Shown here: positions 1 to 6,439 of the stretch, piece after piece
Numbering within the stretch: position 1 is the first letter of the stretch
Layout of the letters: every line of letters starts with the position of its first letter
Assembly (NCBI RefSeq): GCF_003284925.1
Contig: NZ_QMEX01000006.1
Location: forward strand, 31,196 to 95,195
From: Mycolicibacter senuensis
GTDB taxonomy: Bacteria > Actinomycetota > Actinomycetes > Mycobacteriales > Mycobacteriaceae
Reading direction: 5' to 3'
Length of the DNA: 64,000 nucleotides
Position numbers and translations under genes: made by a program
The notes under the pieces: model-generated
Told to the model about the DNA's origin: nothing
Seen by the model: only the letters and a program-made list of their open reading frames with translations
Database searches by the model: none

Positions 1-49
1 CCTGGTGGATGTGCCCGCGGTCGGGTGATCCGCCGTCCAGCGTGGGCGG

Positions 50-1378
50 TCAAAGGCCGGCCAGCAGTGCGCCGATTTCACGCGTCTGCCACAGGTTGAG
101 CACGTTGACCAACATCTGCAGCGGGGCGCGGACGCTTTCGTCGTGTTTGATTGGTGCGTCGTACCTGGTCATCGCCCGGGCTGATTCGCCCAGGCGAGAG
201 GAGATCAGTGCCGGCACGTCAAGCAGCCAGCTGACCCCCATGATGCCCGCATAGATCAGGACCTGGCGGGTCAGTTCGCCCGGGTCGATCAGCGGGCCAC
301 CGGCTGCGGCCAACTCGGTGACGAACAGCGTCACCAGTGCATCGAAATGTTCATTCCATAAGGTGATCTCGGCCGCCGACATCGCACCCCACAGCGCCAT
401 CGCCACATTCATCTGACTGACGCATCCCCAGTCCATCAAGCCGCACTGCAGAACATCGTCGGCGTCACGCCAGAACCACGCGTTATCGACGTTGGCGTTC
501 CAATGGCACAGCGCGATGTGGTTCGGATCAGCTGCCAGGTGCCGCCACACCGCCGCTTCGGCCTGAACGATCATCGGTACCTGCTCGGCGAAGTCGGACA
601 GGAAGTGCGAGGCGCGGACCCCGGCCGGGAACAGCCCGGGATGGGTGCTGGTGAAGTCGGTGAGGCGTGCCAGCTGCCGCGCCAATCTGTTTTCGCTGAG
701 CGGACGCCGCTCACCGACGGTGGCCGCCTGAAGATCGACGGGGAAGGCGTCGATCGCACCGCCGGCGGCACCGCTACGGTGCCAGCCGGCCAGCCTGGCC
801 AGCGAGACCGTCATGGCCCGGTAGTGATCCAGCGGATCGGGCATCTCATAGTCCAGGCACTTGTGGTGTTGTTGTTCGATTCCGTTGTCACCAAACATGA
901 TCCGCTCGCTGATCAGCAGCCCGGTGCCGGACTCGCCGTGATAGTCGGCGAACAGTGTGGCCGGCACGGTGATCGGAAATCCGGGTGTGCGCGCCAACTC
1001 GGCAAAGCGAACCTCGGCCTTCATCTGGGTTCTGCCGACATCGCGAACGGGGTCATCGAGGTCGCGGGAGAACTTCACGAACAGTTCGGTGGGCAGCTGG
1101 GGATCACAACCGGCGTACTCGATCGACAGCCGGGCCTTGCGGCCGGTGCTTCCGCCGCCGACCTCCGCGAAATCGGTGATGTTCGCTACCGCACTGTCGG
1201 CCGCCAGAGTTCCGTACCCGCGCAGCGCGCGGGTGAGAAATCCGCTCCCACGGCTCAACATCTCTTCGGGATCGACCGGCAACGCGATGCCGGTGTCATC
1301 GCCGGGTACCGCGCTAACACCGGTGGCCGATACCGGGCGAGAAGGTGTCATGGCTGGTGACCGCGAGTCCTCTTGCAT
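50..1378 (-). CDS. Aminoglycoside-phosphotransferase-like (kinase-fold) protein
   Basis: This 442-aa protein looks like a member of the APH/ecdysteroid-kinase-like family, which transfers phosphate from ATP to a small molecule. The catalytic loop appears as HWNANVDN at about residues 292-299, where the family usually has HGDxxxxN, and the metal-binding DFG-type motif is MDWG at about 315-318. The start is the ATG at 1378; the first ~30 residues look disordered, so a later start is possible. The loop has Asn where the catalytic Asp is expected (HWN rather than HGD), so activity is uncertain. No neighbour on the same strand shares an operon with it inside the window. The substrate cannot be predicted. 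Family assignment is an inference from motif order and length. Confidence 0.75.
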   Translation of the reverse strand: MQEDSRSPAMTPSRPVSATGVSAVPGDDTGIALPVDPEEMLSRGSGFLTRALRGYGTLAADSAVANITDFAEVGGGSTGRKARLSIEYAGCDPQLPTELFVKFSRDLDDPVRDVGRTQMKAEVRFAELARTPGFPITVPATLFADYHGESGTGLLISERIMFGDNGIEQQHHKCLDYEMPDPLDHYRAMTVSLARLAGWHRSGAAGGAIDAFPVDLQAATVGERRPLSENRLARQLARLTDFTSTHPGLFPAGVRASHFLSDFAEQVPMIVQAEAAVWRHLAADPNHIALCHWNANVDNAWFWRDADDVLQCGLMDWGCVSQMNVAMALWGAMSAAEITLWNEHFDALVTLFVTELAAAGGPLIDPGELTRQVLIYAGIMGVSWLLDVPALISSRLGESARAMTRYDAPIKHDESVRAPLQMLVNVLNLWQTREIGALLAGL

Positions 1379-1475
1379 CGAGCGAAATCAACCCGTCCAT
1401 CGTTTCACACGGCGCCATGGTGGCGTGCCCAGCGTGCCGCACAGCGACTGTCACGTGCCCTGCTTCGGGGCTTCA

Positions 1476-1494
1476 ATTCGTCACCGTGACGTAT
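1476..1494. repeat. Palindromic dispersed repeat, copy 1
   Basis: The core CGTCACCGTGACG is a 13-base palindrome with a single central base. The same 19-base unit recurs exactly at 2721-2739 and with changes at 2581-2600. This copy lies 112 bases before the start of the small secreted protein gene. Confidence 0.6.
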
Positions 1495-1606
1495 CAGTGT
1501 CCCGCCGCACCCGGTGGAATTCGTGATTGCGCCTCCGCCGGAGGGGGTAGTGCTAATGAATCGACATCCAGATCGGGGATCTGGACACTTCCGAGGGGAG
1601 GCAATC

Positions 1607-1852
1607 ATGGGAAAGTTCGTTTTTCGCATGGCATGCGCCGCGGCCGTGGCGTTCGCACCGGGCGTGTATGTGGCAGCGGTAGCGCCCAGCGTTGGCTCGG
1701 CTCAACCGCCTGATTGCGGACCGGGCAACTTCTGGAACCCGGGTGCCAATGCCTGCCAGCCGTCAGCGCCGCCCAATTGCGGTCCTGGCAACTGGTGGAA
1801 CCCGGGCGCCAATGCATGTCAGCCGGTAGCGCCGCCGCCGCCGCAGCGGTAA
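1607..1852 (+). CDS. Small secreted protein with duplicated Cys/Trp motif
   Basis: This 81-aa product begins with a typical Sec signal peptide (about residues 1-35: basic start, hydrophobic core, AQ-type cleavage region). The mature part is essentially two copies of a ~17-residue unit, CGPGN(F/W)WNPGANACQP, at about residues 38-54 and 58-74, ending in a proline tail. Each unit has two cysteines, so a compact disulfide-linked structure outside the membrane is plausible. The ATG at 1607 is chosen because GAGGGGAGG lies just before it; an in-frame ATG at 1514 would give an unlikely 31-residue extension before the signal peptide. I do not recognise a function. Small secreted proteins with such motifs occur in mycobacteria, from memory. 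Confidence 0.75.
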   Translation: MGKFVFRMACAAAVAFAPGVYVAAVAPSVGSAQPPDCGPGNFWNPGANACQPSAPPNCGPGNWWNPGANACQPVAPPPPQR

Positions 1853-1955
1853 AGCGGTGGCGCTGCAGCGTCGACGACGCTGAGCATGACGGGTTGGCCG
1901 CGATATGGAGCGGATCGCGGCGACCCGTCACGCTCACGCAGGCATACTGAGCAGC

Positions 1956-2462
1956 GTGCCAACAATCACCGCGGTCCACGGCGACATCACCGAGCAGCAA
2001 GTCGACGCCGTAGTCAACCCAGCCAACACCGCTATGCGCGGCGGTGGCGGCGCGGATGGCGCGATCCATCGCGCCGGTGGCGCCGCCATTCTGCGCGACT
2101 GCATCAACAAGTTCCCCAACGGACTGGCCACCGGTGACGCAGGATGGACGACCGCAGGCGACCTGCCTGCCCGGTGGGTCATTCACACGGTCGGCCCGAA
2201 TTTCAACGCCGGCCAGACAGACCGTTCACTGCTGGAGTCCTGCTACCGACGGGCGTTGGAGGTTGCCGACGAACTCGGCGCGCGAGTCATCGCCTTTCCG
2301 CTCATCAGCGCCGGCGCCTACGGCTGGCCGGAGCACGACGCCATCGCCGCCGCCATCGACACCATTGCCGCCGTCGACACTCGCGTCGACGAGGTGCGAC
2401 TGGTGGCTTTCGACGCCGGGATGCACAAGCAGGTGCTGGCGCAGTTGGCTACCCCGGACTGA
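1956..2462 (+). CDS. Macrodomain protein, probable O-acetyl-ADP-ribose deacetylase type
   Basis: A single macrodomain of about 168 residues fills the protein. The ADP-ribose-binding signature is clear: GDIT near residue 9, then VVNPAN, then GGGGADGAIHRAGG, then the phosphate-binding loop PLISAGAYGWP. Proteins of this MacroD/YmdB-like family hydrolyse O-acetyl-ADP-ribose or remove ADP-ribose from protein side chains. I chose the GTG at 1956 because homologues begin just before the GDIT strand; an ATG at 1905 would add 17 residues with no domain character. The gene stands alone between intergenic repeats. It could also act in ADP-ribose signalling linked to toxin systems, but nothing nearby shows a partner. 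Confidence 0.85.
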   Translation: MPTITAVHGDITEQQVDAVVNPANTAMRGGGGADGAIHRAGGAAILRDCINKFPNGLATGDAGWTTAGDLPARWVIHTVGPNFNAGQTDRSLLESCYRRALEVADELGARVIAFPLISAGAYGWPEHDAIAAAIDTIAAVDTRVDEVRLVAFDAGMHKQVLAQLATPD

Positions 2463-2580
2463 TCCGCAGCGCCAGAACGATGTCGGCGGATCTTCGGAGT
2501 GCGGCTTCCTGTTCTTCGGAAGCCGCACGCGGGGAAGATAACTCGTCACCGCACAGTTGGCCGTGGGGCGACACCCGAAC

Positions 2581-2600
2581 AGTTCGTCGCCGTGACGTAT
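2581..2600. repeat. Palindromic dispersed repeat, copy 2 (degenerate)
   Basis: This copy reads TTCGTCGCCGTGACGTAT in its core, one base different in the palindrome from copies 1 and 3. It is followed 16 bases later by the first 28-base repeat unit. Confidence 0.5.
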
Positions 2601-2616
2601 ATCAGGCAGGCGCAAC

Positions 2617-2644
2617 GCCGGTACCGGTGCGTGCTCGACAGGTG
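2617..2644. repeat. 28-base repeat, copy A
   Basis: This unit ends in GTGCTCGACAGGTG and matches 25 of 28 bases with the unit at 2976-3003. Both copies lie in the non-coding stretch before the toxin-antitoxin genes. Confidence 0.5.
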
Positions 2645-2720
2645 ATCTGAGGGCAAGTATCCGACATCGTCTTGACTATCGACCAAAGCCGCAGCTTCAA
2701 AAGCCCGCCACGCCTACATG

Positions 2721-2739
2721 ATTCGTCACCGTGACGTAT
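2721..2739. repeat. Palindromic dispersed repeat, copy 3
   Basis: Identical over 19 bases to the copy at 1476-1494, including the CGTCACCGTGACG palindrome. Confidence 0.6.
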
Positions 2740-2975
2740 TACGGGCGGCCCTGCGGCAGGGTGGCGCGGGTGATGGGACTGCCGGCTACGGCGCCAGGCG
2801 GCCGGGGCTCGCTCATGATTTCACCGAACACCGAATTATTCGCTAAGCGATTGCAGGATGCGTCAACCTACCGCAGCGGCTCGTTCGCGACCGGAGACGT
2901 CGGACCAGTGCCGAGAAGTGCGCACCAATCATCACGGGCGCGAGCACATTCATCTGATGCAACTCGCAACAGTTT

Positions 2976-3003
2976 GCTGGTGCCGGTGAGTGCTCGACAG
3001 GTG
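2976..3003. repeat. 28-base repeat, copy B
   Basis: Second copy of the unit seen at 2617-2644, differing at three positions and sharing the end GTGCTCGACAGGTG. Confidence 0.5.
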
Positions 3004-3048
3004 CGGGTTGCCGCGGGTGGCGGCGCGAGGAACATAGGCTTTAATTCA

Positions 3049-3087
3049 AGCCGATCCTCGGCCGTGATTTCGGCTAATATAAGTGAC
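3049..3087 (+). promoter_or_regulatory. Probable promoter and operator of the RelBE-type module
   Basis: AGCCGA at 3049-3054 and TCGGCT at 3070-3075 form an inverted repeat. A good -10 element, TAATAT (3075-3080), lies only 7 bases before the antitoxin ATG at 3088. This spacing implies that transcription starts at or next to the start codon, so the mRNA would be leaderless, which is common in mycobacteria. The dyad overlapping the -10 fits autoregulation by the antitoxin. This is inferred from sequence only. Confidence 0.45.
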
Positions 3088-3369
3088 ATGCGGATAGTGG
3101 CCATCTCGAAGATGAAGGACAAGCTCAACGAGTACGTCGATGCGGTCGCCCACACGCAGGATCAGATCACGATCACCAAGAACGGTGCACCGGCGGCGGT
3201 GCTCGTCGGCGCCGACGAGTGGGAATCGCTGCAGGAGACGCTCTATTGGCTTTCCCAGCCCAGGATCCAGGAATCGATTGCTGAGGCCGACGCCGATATT
3301 GACGCTGGGCGCACGTACGGCGAGGACGAAATTCGCACCGAATTCGGTGCACCTCGGCGTGCCGGCTAA
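3088..3369 (+). CDS. Type II antitoxin, Phd/YefM (RelB-like) family
   Basis: A 93-aa protein with the Phd/YefM pattern: an N-terminal DNA-binding part (ISKMKDKLNEYVDAV, then QITITKNGAPAAVLVGADEWESLQ) and an acidic C-terminal tail (about residues 60-93) that would wrap and block the toxin. It should bind its own promoter and neutralise the RelE-type toxin encoded 8 bases downstream. The ATG at 3088 is chosen because family members begin right before the MRIV strand and a -10 box sits just upstream; longer in-frame starts would run through repeat DNA. It resembles mycobacterial RelB-type antitoxins paired with RelE. Confidence 0.85.
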   Translation: MRIVAISKMKDKLNEYVDAVAHTQDQITITKNGAPAAVLVGADEWESLQETLYWLSQPRIQESIAEADADIDAGRTYGEDEIRTEFGAPRRAG

Positions 3370-3377
3370 CGTAGCCG

Positions 3378-3641
3378 ATGGGTTACACGGTTAGGTTCAC
3401 CGGCACCGCGCGACGCGACCTGCGCAAGCTGCCGCCGCGGGTGCTCTCGGCCGTGATTGAGTTCGCGTTCGGCGACCTGGCACATGAACCGCACCGCGTT
3501 GGCAAGCCGCTCCGGCGCGAACTGACCGGGCTGTATAGCGCCCGGCGCGGACCGTACCGCCTGTTGTACCGGATCGACGAGGTTTGCTCACTGGTGCTGA
3601 TTCAGCGTGTCGATCATCGCGCGGATGTTTACCGACGCTGA
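3378..3641 (+). CDS. relE: Type II toxin, RelE/ParE superfamily mRNA interferase
   Basis: This 87-aa basic protein has the RelE fold signature: YTVRFTGTARRDLRKLP at the start, then KPLRRELTGLYSARRGPYRLLYRID, and a C-terminal VDHRADVYRR. RelE toxins cut mRNA in the ribosomal A site; the conserved Arg and C-terminal His/Tyr/Arg residues are visible. It follows the antitoxin with an 8-base gap, so the two are cotranscribed. The pair closely resembles mycobacterial RelBE modules. Intact, with no sign of inactivation. Confidence 0.88.
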   Translation: MGYTVRFTGTARRDLRKLPPRVLSAVIEFAFGDLAHEPHRVGKPLRRELTGLYSARRGPYRLLYRIDEVCSLVLIQRVDHRADVYRR

Positions 3642-3795
3642 AGATCGCAGCCCCGCACAACTGGTCGGATCTCACGGACACAACTCGAACGAAAAGCCAT
3701 GCACTGCAAGCGCCACTCGTATTGGTTTAACGCCGATAACGTACATTATGTCAACTGAAGTACGCCGTATTGCACTGTCGGGCAACGGCTCTCGC

Positions 3796-4140
3796 CTACC
3801 GCGCAAGGCCGAGGAATGCCATCATCGCTCGCTCGACCTCGACGAGTTGTTCAGCGGTCAACCGACCGACTCGGGCGTGGACACTCGATCTTTTGACGGT
3901 TGTGAGCTTGTCGATCATGACGTCACTGTCGTGCTCAAGTCCGGACAACAGTCCGTCTCCGCCGGCTATCCGGATGCGCATCAACGGCGCATCCAACAGC
4001 GTGCTGGACATCGGAGCAACGGTCACTGAACTCGTGGCATCAAAGAGATCGTCCTGAACAATCACTGCTGGACGCGGTTTGGTCGCGTACACACCCCCCG
4101 CTACGGTCCAGACCTCCCCCCTGTTCACTCCTCGTCCCAT
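3796..4140 (-). CDS. mazF: Type II toxin, MazF/PemK-type endoribonuclease
   Basis: This 114-aa protein has the MazF layout: [11 protein letters not shown] near the start, [13 protein letters not shown], the SVTVAPMSS strand, and the C-terminal [21 protein letters not shown] helix. MazF toxins are sequence-specific mRNA or tRNA endonucleases acting independently of the ribosome. Its start overlaps the end of the antitoxin gene by 16 bases (4125-4140), so the two are translationally coupled. The module is convergent with the relE gene and separated from it by 154 bases. Which of the several mycobacterial MazF classes it belongs to cannot be decided by eye. Confidence 0.85.
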   Translation of the reverse strand: MGRGVNRGEVWTVAGGVYATKPRPAVIVQDDLFDATSSVTVAPMSSTLLDAPLMRIRIAGGDGLLSGLEHDSDVMIDKLTTVKRSSVHARVGRLTAEQLVEVERAMMAFLGLAR

Positions 4141-4331
4141 GGCGTCGAGATGGCCTCAATGAAGTCCTGGTCATCGGCGTTTTCGTCCGCTCGTGCGACC
4201 AACGAAGCCTGACGATGCGCCTCGGCGGCAAAACTCTCAGTGCGCACATCAGGCACCCAGACCTGCAGCGGTCGCAGGCCCCGCTCGCGCATCCGCCGCC
4301 GGTACTCACTGACCCTTTCCCGCACTGCCAT
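4125..4331 (-). CDS. mazE: MazE-type antitoxin (DUF3018-like)
   Basis: A 68-aa protein with a basic N-terminal region ([26 protein letters not shown]) typical of DUF3018-type antitoxins, followed by an acidic tail ending PWDEE that would bind the toxin. It precedes and overlaps mazF. A perfect palindrome, GTTACATGTAAC, lies 8 bases upstream of its start codon and is a likely autoregulatory operator. Assignment rests on size, composition and pairing with mazF. Confidence 0.8.
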   Translation of the reverse strand: MAVRERVSEYRRRMRERGLRPLQVWVPDVRTESFAAEAHRQASLVARADENADDQDFIEAISTPWDEE

Positions 4332-4339
4332 GCCAGTAT

Positions 4340-4351
4340 GTTACATGTAAC
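4340..4351. promoter_or_regulatory. Palindromic operator candidate of mazEF
   Basis: GTTACATGTAAC is a perfect 12-base palindrome placed 8 bases before the antitoxin start codon on the minus strand. Type II antitoxins commonly bind such sites to repress their own operon. Confidence 0.5.
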
Positions 4352-4418
4352 GCTGAGTCTGCGCAGCCGGCGGTCGGACCGACCCTGACTCCATCTTGCG
4401 CCCCGGCAAGAATACGGC

Positions 4419-4448
4419 GGAATCGAATATGGCGGGTTACCAGTAAAG
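4419..4448. repeat. 30-base intergenic repeat, copy 1
   Basis: Matches 27 of 30 bases with 5072-5101, sharing the end GGTTACCAGTAAAG apart from one base. Both copies lie in short intergenic spaces in the same orientation. Confidence 0.55.
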
Positions 4449-4521
4449 CTCGTCGTATTACACCTCGCCTTATACCTCGCCCCAACGGTTTCCATCCCCG
4501 TCGGTGAAGGGATTCACAACT

Positions 4522-4677
4522 TCATCGCCGGCGCTCGTCCTCGGCGGCAGCGCGACGCGCGGCCTCGATCACCTCAGGCGGTACTGGCCTACGCAACCAC
4601 GCCCGCAGTCGCATCAGCCCGCCGGCGACTGTCCCGATAGCGAGCATGGCAACGATGATCCAGAGCGCGGTCGACAT
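4522..4677 (-). CDS. Small single-pass membrane protein
   Basis: A 51-aa product with one hydrophobic segment (STALWIIVAMLAIGTVAGGLM, about residues 2-22) and a basic then charged tail (RLRAWLRRPVPPEVIEAARRAAAEDERRR). The ATG at 4677 is chosen because GGGGAGAA stands in ribosome-binding position; an ATG ten codons earlier would place that site inside the gene. Function is not recognised. The charged amphipathic tail could dock to a cytoplasmic partner. Confidence 0.55.
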   Translation of the reverse strand: MSTALWIIVAMLAIGTVAGGLMRLRAWLRRPVPPEVIEAARRAAAEDERRR

Positions 4678-4795
4678 GTGGCAATTCTCCCCGTGTCCAG
4701 GCGGCATGAGGCCATATTCCCAGCTCTAATGTTGTGCGGCCCGGGCGGTGATCCTTTCAACCTGACCGGTGGCGCGACCCCCGTAAGCTCACCGC

Positions 4796-5005
4796 ATGCC
4801 CAAAGCGACACTGGCCGGCACCGGGGAAGCGGTGATGCTGACAGTGGGACTGTCGGCCTATGCGGCGTTGACCCTCGCCAGCATCGCGGTGGCGATCGGC
4901 AGCGCCCACCGACGCCGGCGACGCCGCGCGATCTGTGCCTCGGTGATGGTCGGGGTGCTGATCCTGGGCGGGCTCGTTGCGGCGATTTGCAGCAGCGTCG
5001 CGTGA
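4796..5005 (+). CDS. Small two-pass membrane protein
   Basis: A 69-aa product with two predicted membrane segments (about residues 13-36 and 46-66) joined by a very basic loop HRRRRRR. It lies alone between two copies of a 30-base repeat. Function is not recognised. The alternation of hydrophobic segments and a positive cytoplasmic loop supports a real protein, but the gene could be a chance frame. Confidence 0.4.
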   Translation: MPKATLAGTGEAVMLTVGLSAYAALTLASIAVAIGSAHRRRRRRAICASVMVGVLILGGLVAAICSSVA

Positions 5006-5071
5006 ACCCTCACAAAGCGGGAGGGGCAACACAGGATGATTGGCGACGTCGGCTCAGCGCCTCTCCCTGGC

Positions 5072-5101
5072 GGGATCGAATACGGCGAGTTACCAGTAAA
5101 G
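5072..5101. repeat. 30-base intergenic repeat, copy 2
   Basis: Second copy of the unit at 4419-4448, with three differences, located between the small membrane protein gene and nadE. Confidence 0.55.
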
Positions 5102-5172
5102 GTTTGAGGCGGTCCGCCCACAGCAAGAGTCAGCAACACCGATCAGAAGCGGGCGGTTGCTAGCCTCGGCTT

Positions 5173-6021
5173 ATGACCGACAGTGACACTCAGCAGCAGC
5201 GGATCATCGAAGACCTGGAGACCGTCTCCGCCTTCGACGCCGCCCGCGAGACCGAGCGTCGCATCCGGTTCCTCGCGGAGTACGTCCTCCACACCGGCAC
5301 CCAGGGCTTGGTGCTCGGCATCTCCGGTGGCGTCGACTCCACGGTGGCTGGGCGCCTGTGCCAGCTGGCGTGCGAGCGGGTGCGGGCCGAGGGCGGCGAT
5401 GCCGCGTTCGTGGCGATCCGACTGCCCTACGGCGTCCAGAAGGACGAGGCGGACGCCATCCGAGCCGTGGCGGCGATCGGGGCGGACGAGGTGTACACGG
5501 TCAACATCAAAGACGCGGTCGACGGCATGTGGGATGCCTGCCTCGCGGCCGGCATCTCGATCGCCGACGCGCGGGCCGACTTCGTCAAGGGCAACGTCAA
5601 GGCGCGCGAGCGGATGATCGCCCAGTACACCGTCGCCGGGGCCCGCAACATGCTCGTCGTCGGCACGGACCAGGCGGCAGAGGCGGTCGTCGGCTTCTTC
5701 ACCAAGCACGGCGACGGCGCCGCCGACCTCACGCCGCTGTACGGCCTCCCGAAGCGCCGCGTCCGCGAGATCGGCCGACATCTCGGCATGCCGGAGAACC
5801 TCATCGAGAAGGTGCCCACCGCCGATCTGGAAGAGGACAAGCCGCTCATCTCCGACGAGGTGGCCCTCGGCGTTCGCTACGCCGTCATCGACGACTACCT
5901 CGAGGGCGGCGACGTCTCCCCTGCCGACGAGGCGACGATCCTGGGCTGGTACCGGCGCACCGGCCACAAGCGCGCGCTGCCCGTCACCCCGGCGGGCTGG
6001 GATGCCTCACGCGGCGCCTGA
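5173..6021 (+). CDS. nadE: Ammonia-dependent NAD+ synthetase
   Basis: This 282-aa enzyme adenylates and amidates deamido-NAD+ to NAD+ (EC 6.3.1.5) using free ammonia. The PP-loop motif SGGVDS is at residues 51-56, and family motifs [53 protein letters not shown] and [19 protein letters not shown] are all present. Its length matches the short E. coli-type enzyme and there is no glutaminase domain. Mycobacteria are known to use a long glutamine-dependent NadE, so this looks like an additional, probably acquired, copy. It stands alone, flanked by an intergenic repeat and by gene remnants. No inactivating change was seen. Confidence 0.93.
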   Translation: MTDSDTQQQRIIEDLETVSAFDAARETERRIRFLAEYVLHTGTQGLVLGISGGVDSTVAGRLCQLACERVRAEGGDAAFVAIRLPYGVQKDEADAIRAVAAIGADEVYTVNIKDAVDGMWDACLAAGISIADARADFVKGNVKARERMIAQYTVAGARNMLVVGTDQAAEAVVGFFTKHGDGAADLTPLYGLPKRRVREIGRHLGMPENLIEKVPTADLEEDKPLISDEVALGVRYAVIDDYLEGGDVSPADEATILGWYRRTGHKRALPVTPAGWDASRGA

Positions 6022-6439
6022 TGCGACGTCGCTGAAGAAAAACAGCTCCCGACTCACTCGATATTCGTCTCGCTGTCTCCCAACTGAACGGCTGAACACC
6101 GGACCTCAAAGCGACACCCCTGACCCAGCGTTACAGCCCGGCGGGTACGGCCTTCCCGTTGACCGTCACCTCGACCTGGCCGGTCTTGGTGTCGTAGGCG
6201 ATCTTTCCGTGCTCGAACGTCGACACCAGCTGATCGCCCACGGCGGTCTGGTCACTGGTTGGGACACCTAACGGAAGCCGCCTTCACCACGGCATGCCAC
6301 CGCTCTCCGGCCCAGCGCATGTAGCCATCGCGCCGACCGTGACCGGCCTTAATACCCGTGGACGACTTTGCTTCTGCGCAACAACTTTGAGTGCCCCAAC
6401 GGTCGAGTCCAACCCACCCGGTCTGCCTAACCGGCGACG
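6022..6439. other. Intergenic region holding a gene remnant
   Basis: Between nadE and the sulfotransferase gene there is no intact gene. The minus strand contains the C-terminal remnant of an LGFP-repeat protein (6131-6270). Just upstream of that, in another minus-strand frame (about 6271-6345), is a short stretch with coding flavour ending AGERWHAVVKAAS that I cannot assign. Confidence 0.5.
6131..6270 (-). pseudogene. C-terminal remnant of an LGFP-repeat protein
   Basis: The minus strand encodes an LGFP-like unit, LGVPTSDQTAVGDQLVSTFE followed by HGKIAYD, then a ~20-residue end and a TAA at 6131. The frame is closed by a TGA five codons before the leucine, and no start is available. LGFP repeats occur in secreted cell-envelope proteins of actinobacteria, where they are thought to anchor the protein in the envelope. 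This is the end of such a gene left after deletion. Confidence 0.55.

Larger units (their letters stand above)
2463..3087. other. Repeat-rich intergenic region without a convincing gene
   Basis: No open frame here has coding character. The region holds two copies of the CGTCACCGTGACG-type palindrome and two copies of a 28-base unit (2617-2644 and 2976-3003). Its right end carries the promoter and dyad of the RelBE-type module. Confidence 0.55.

Noticed and set aside
503..1360. Long plus-strand open frame opposite the phosphotransferase gene
   Set aside because: It has no family pattern and mirrors the high-GC third-codon bias of the minus-strand gene.
1476..3003. Possible CRISPR array
   Set aside because: Repeat units are few, irregularly spaced and of two kinds, and no cas genes are present.
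5143..5967. Minus-strand open frame of 274 codons opposite nadE
   Set aside because: nadE on the plus strand has all family motifs; the other frame is its shadow.
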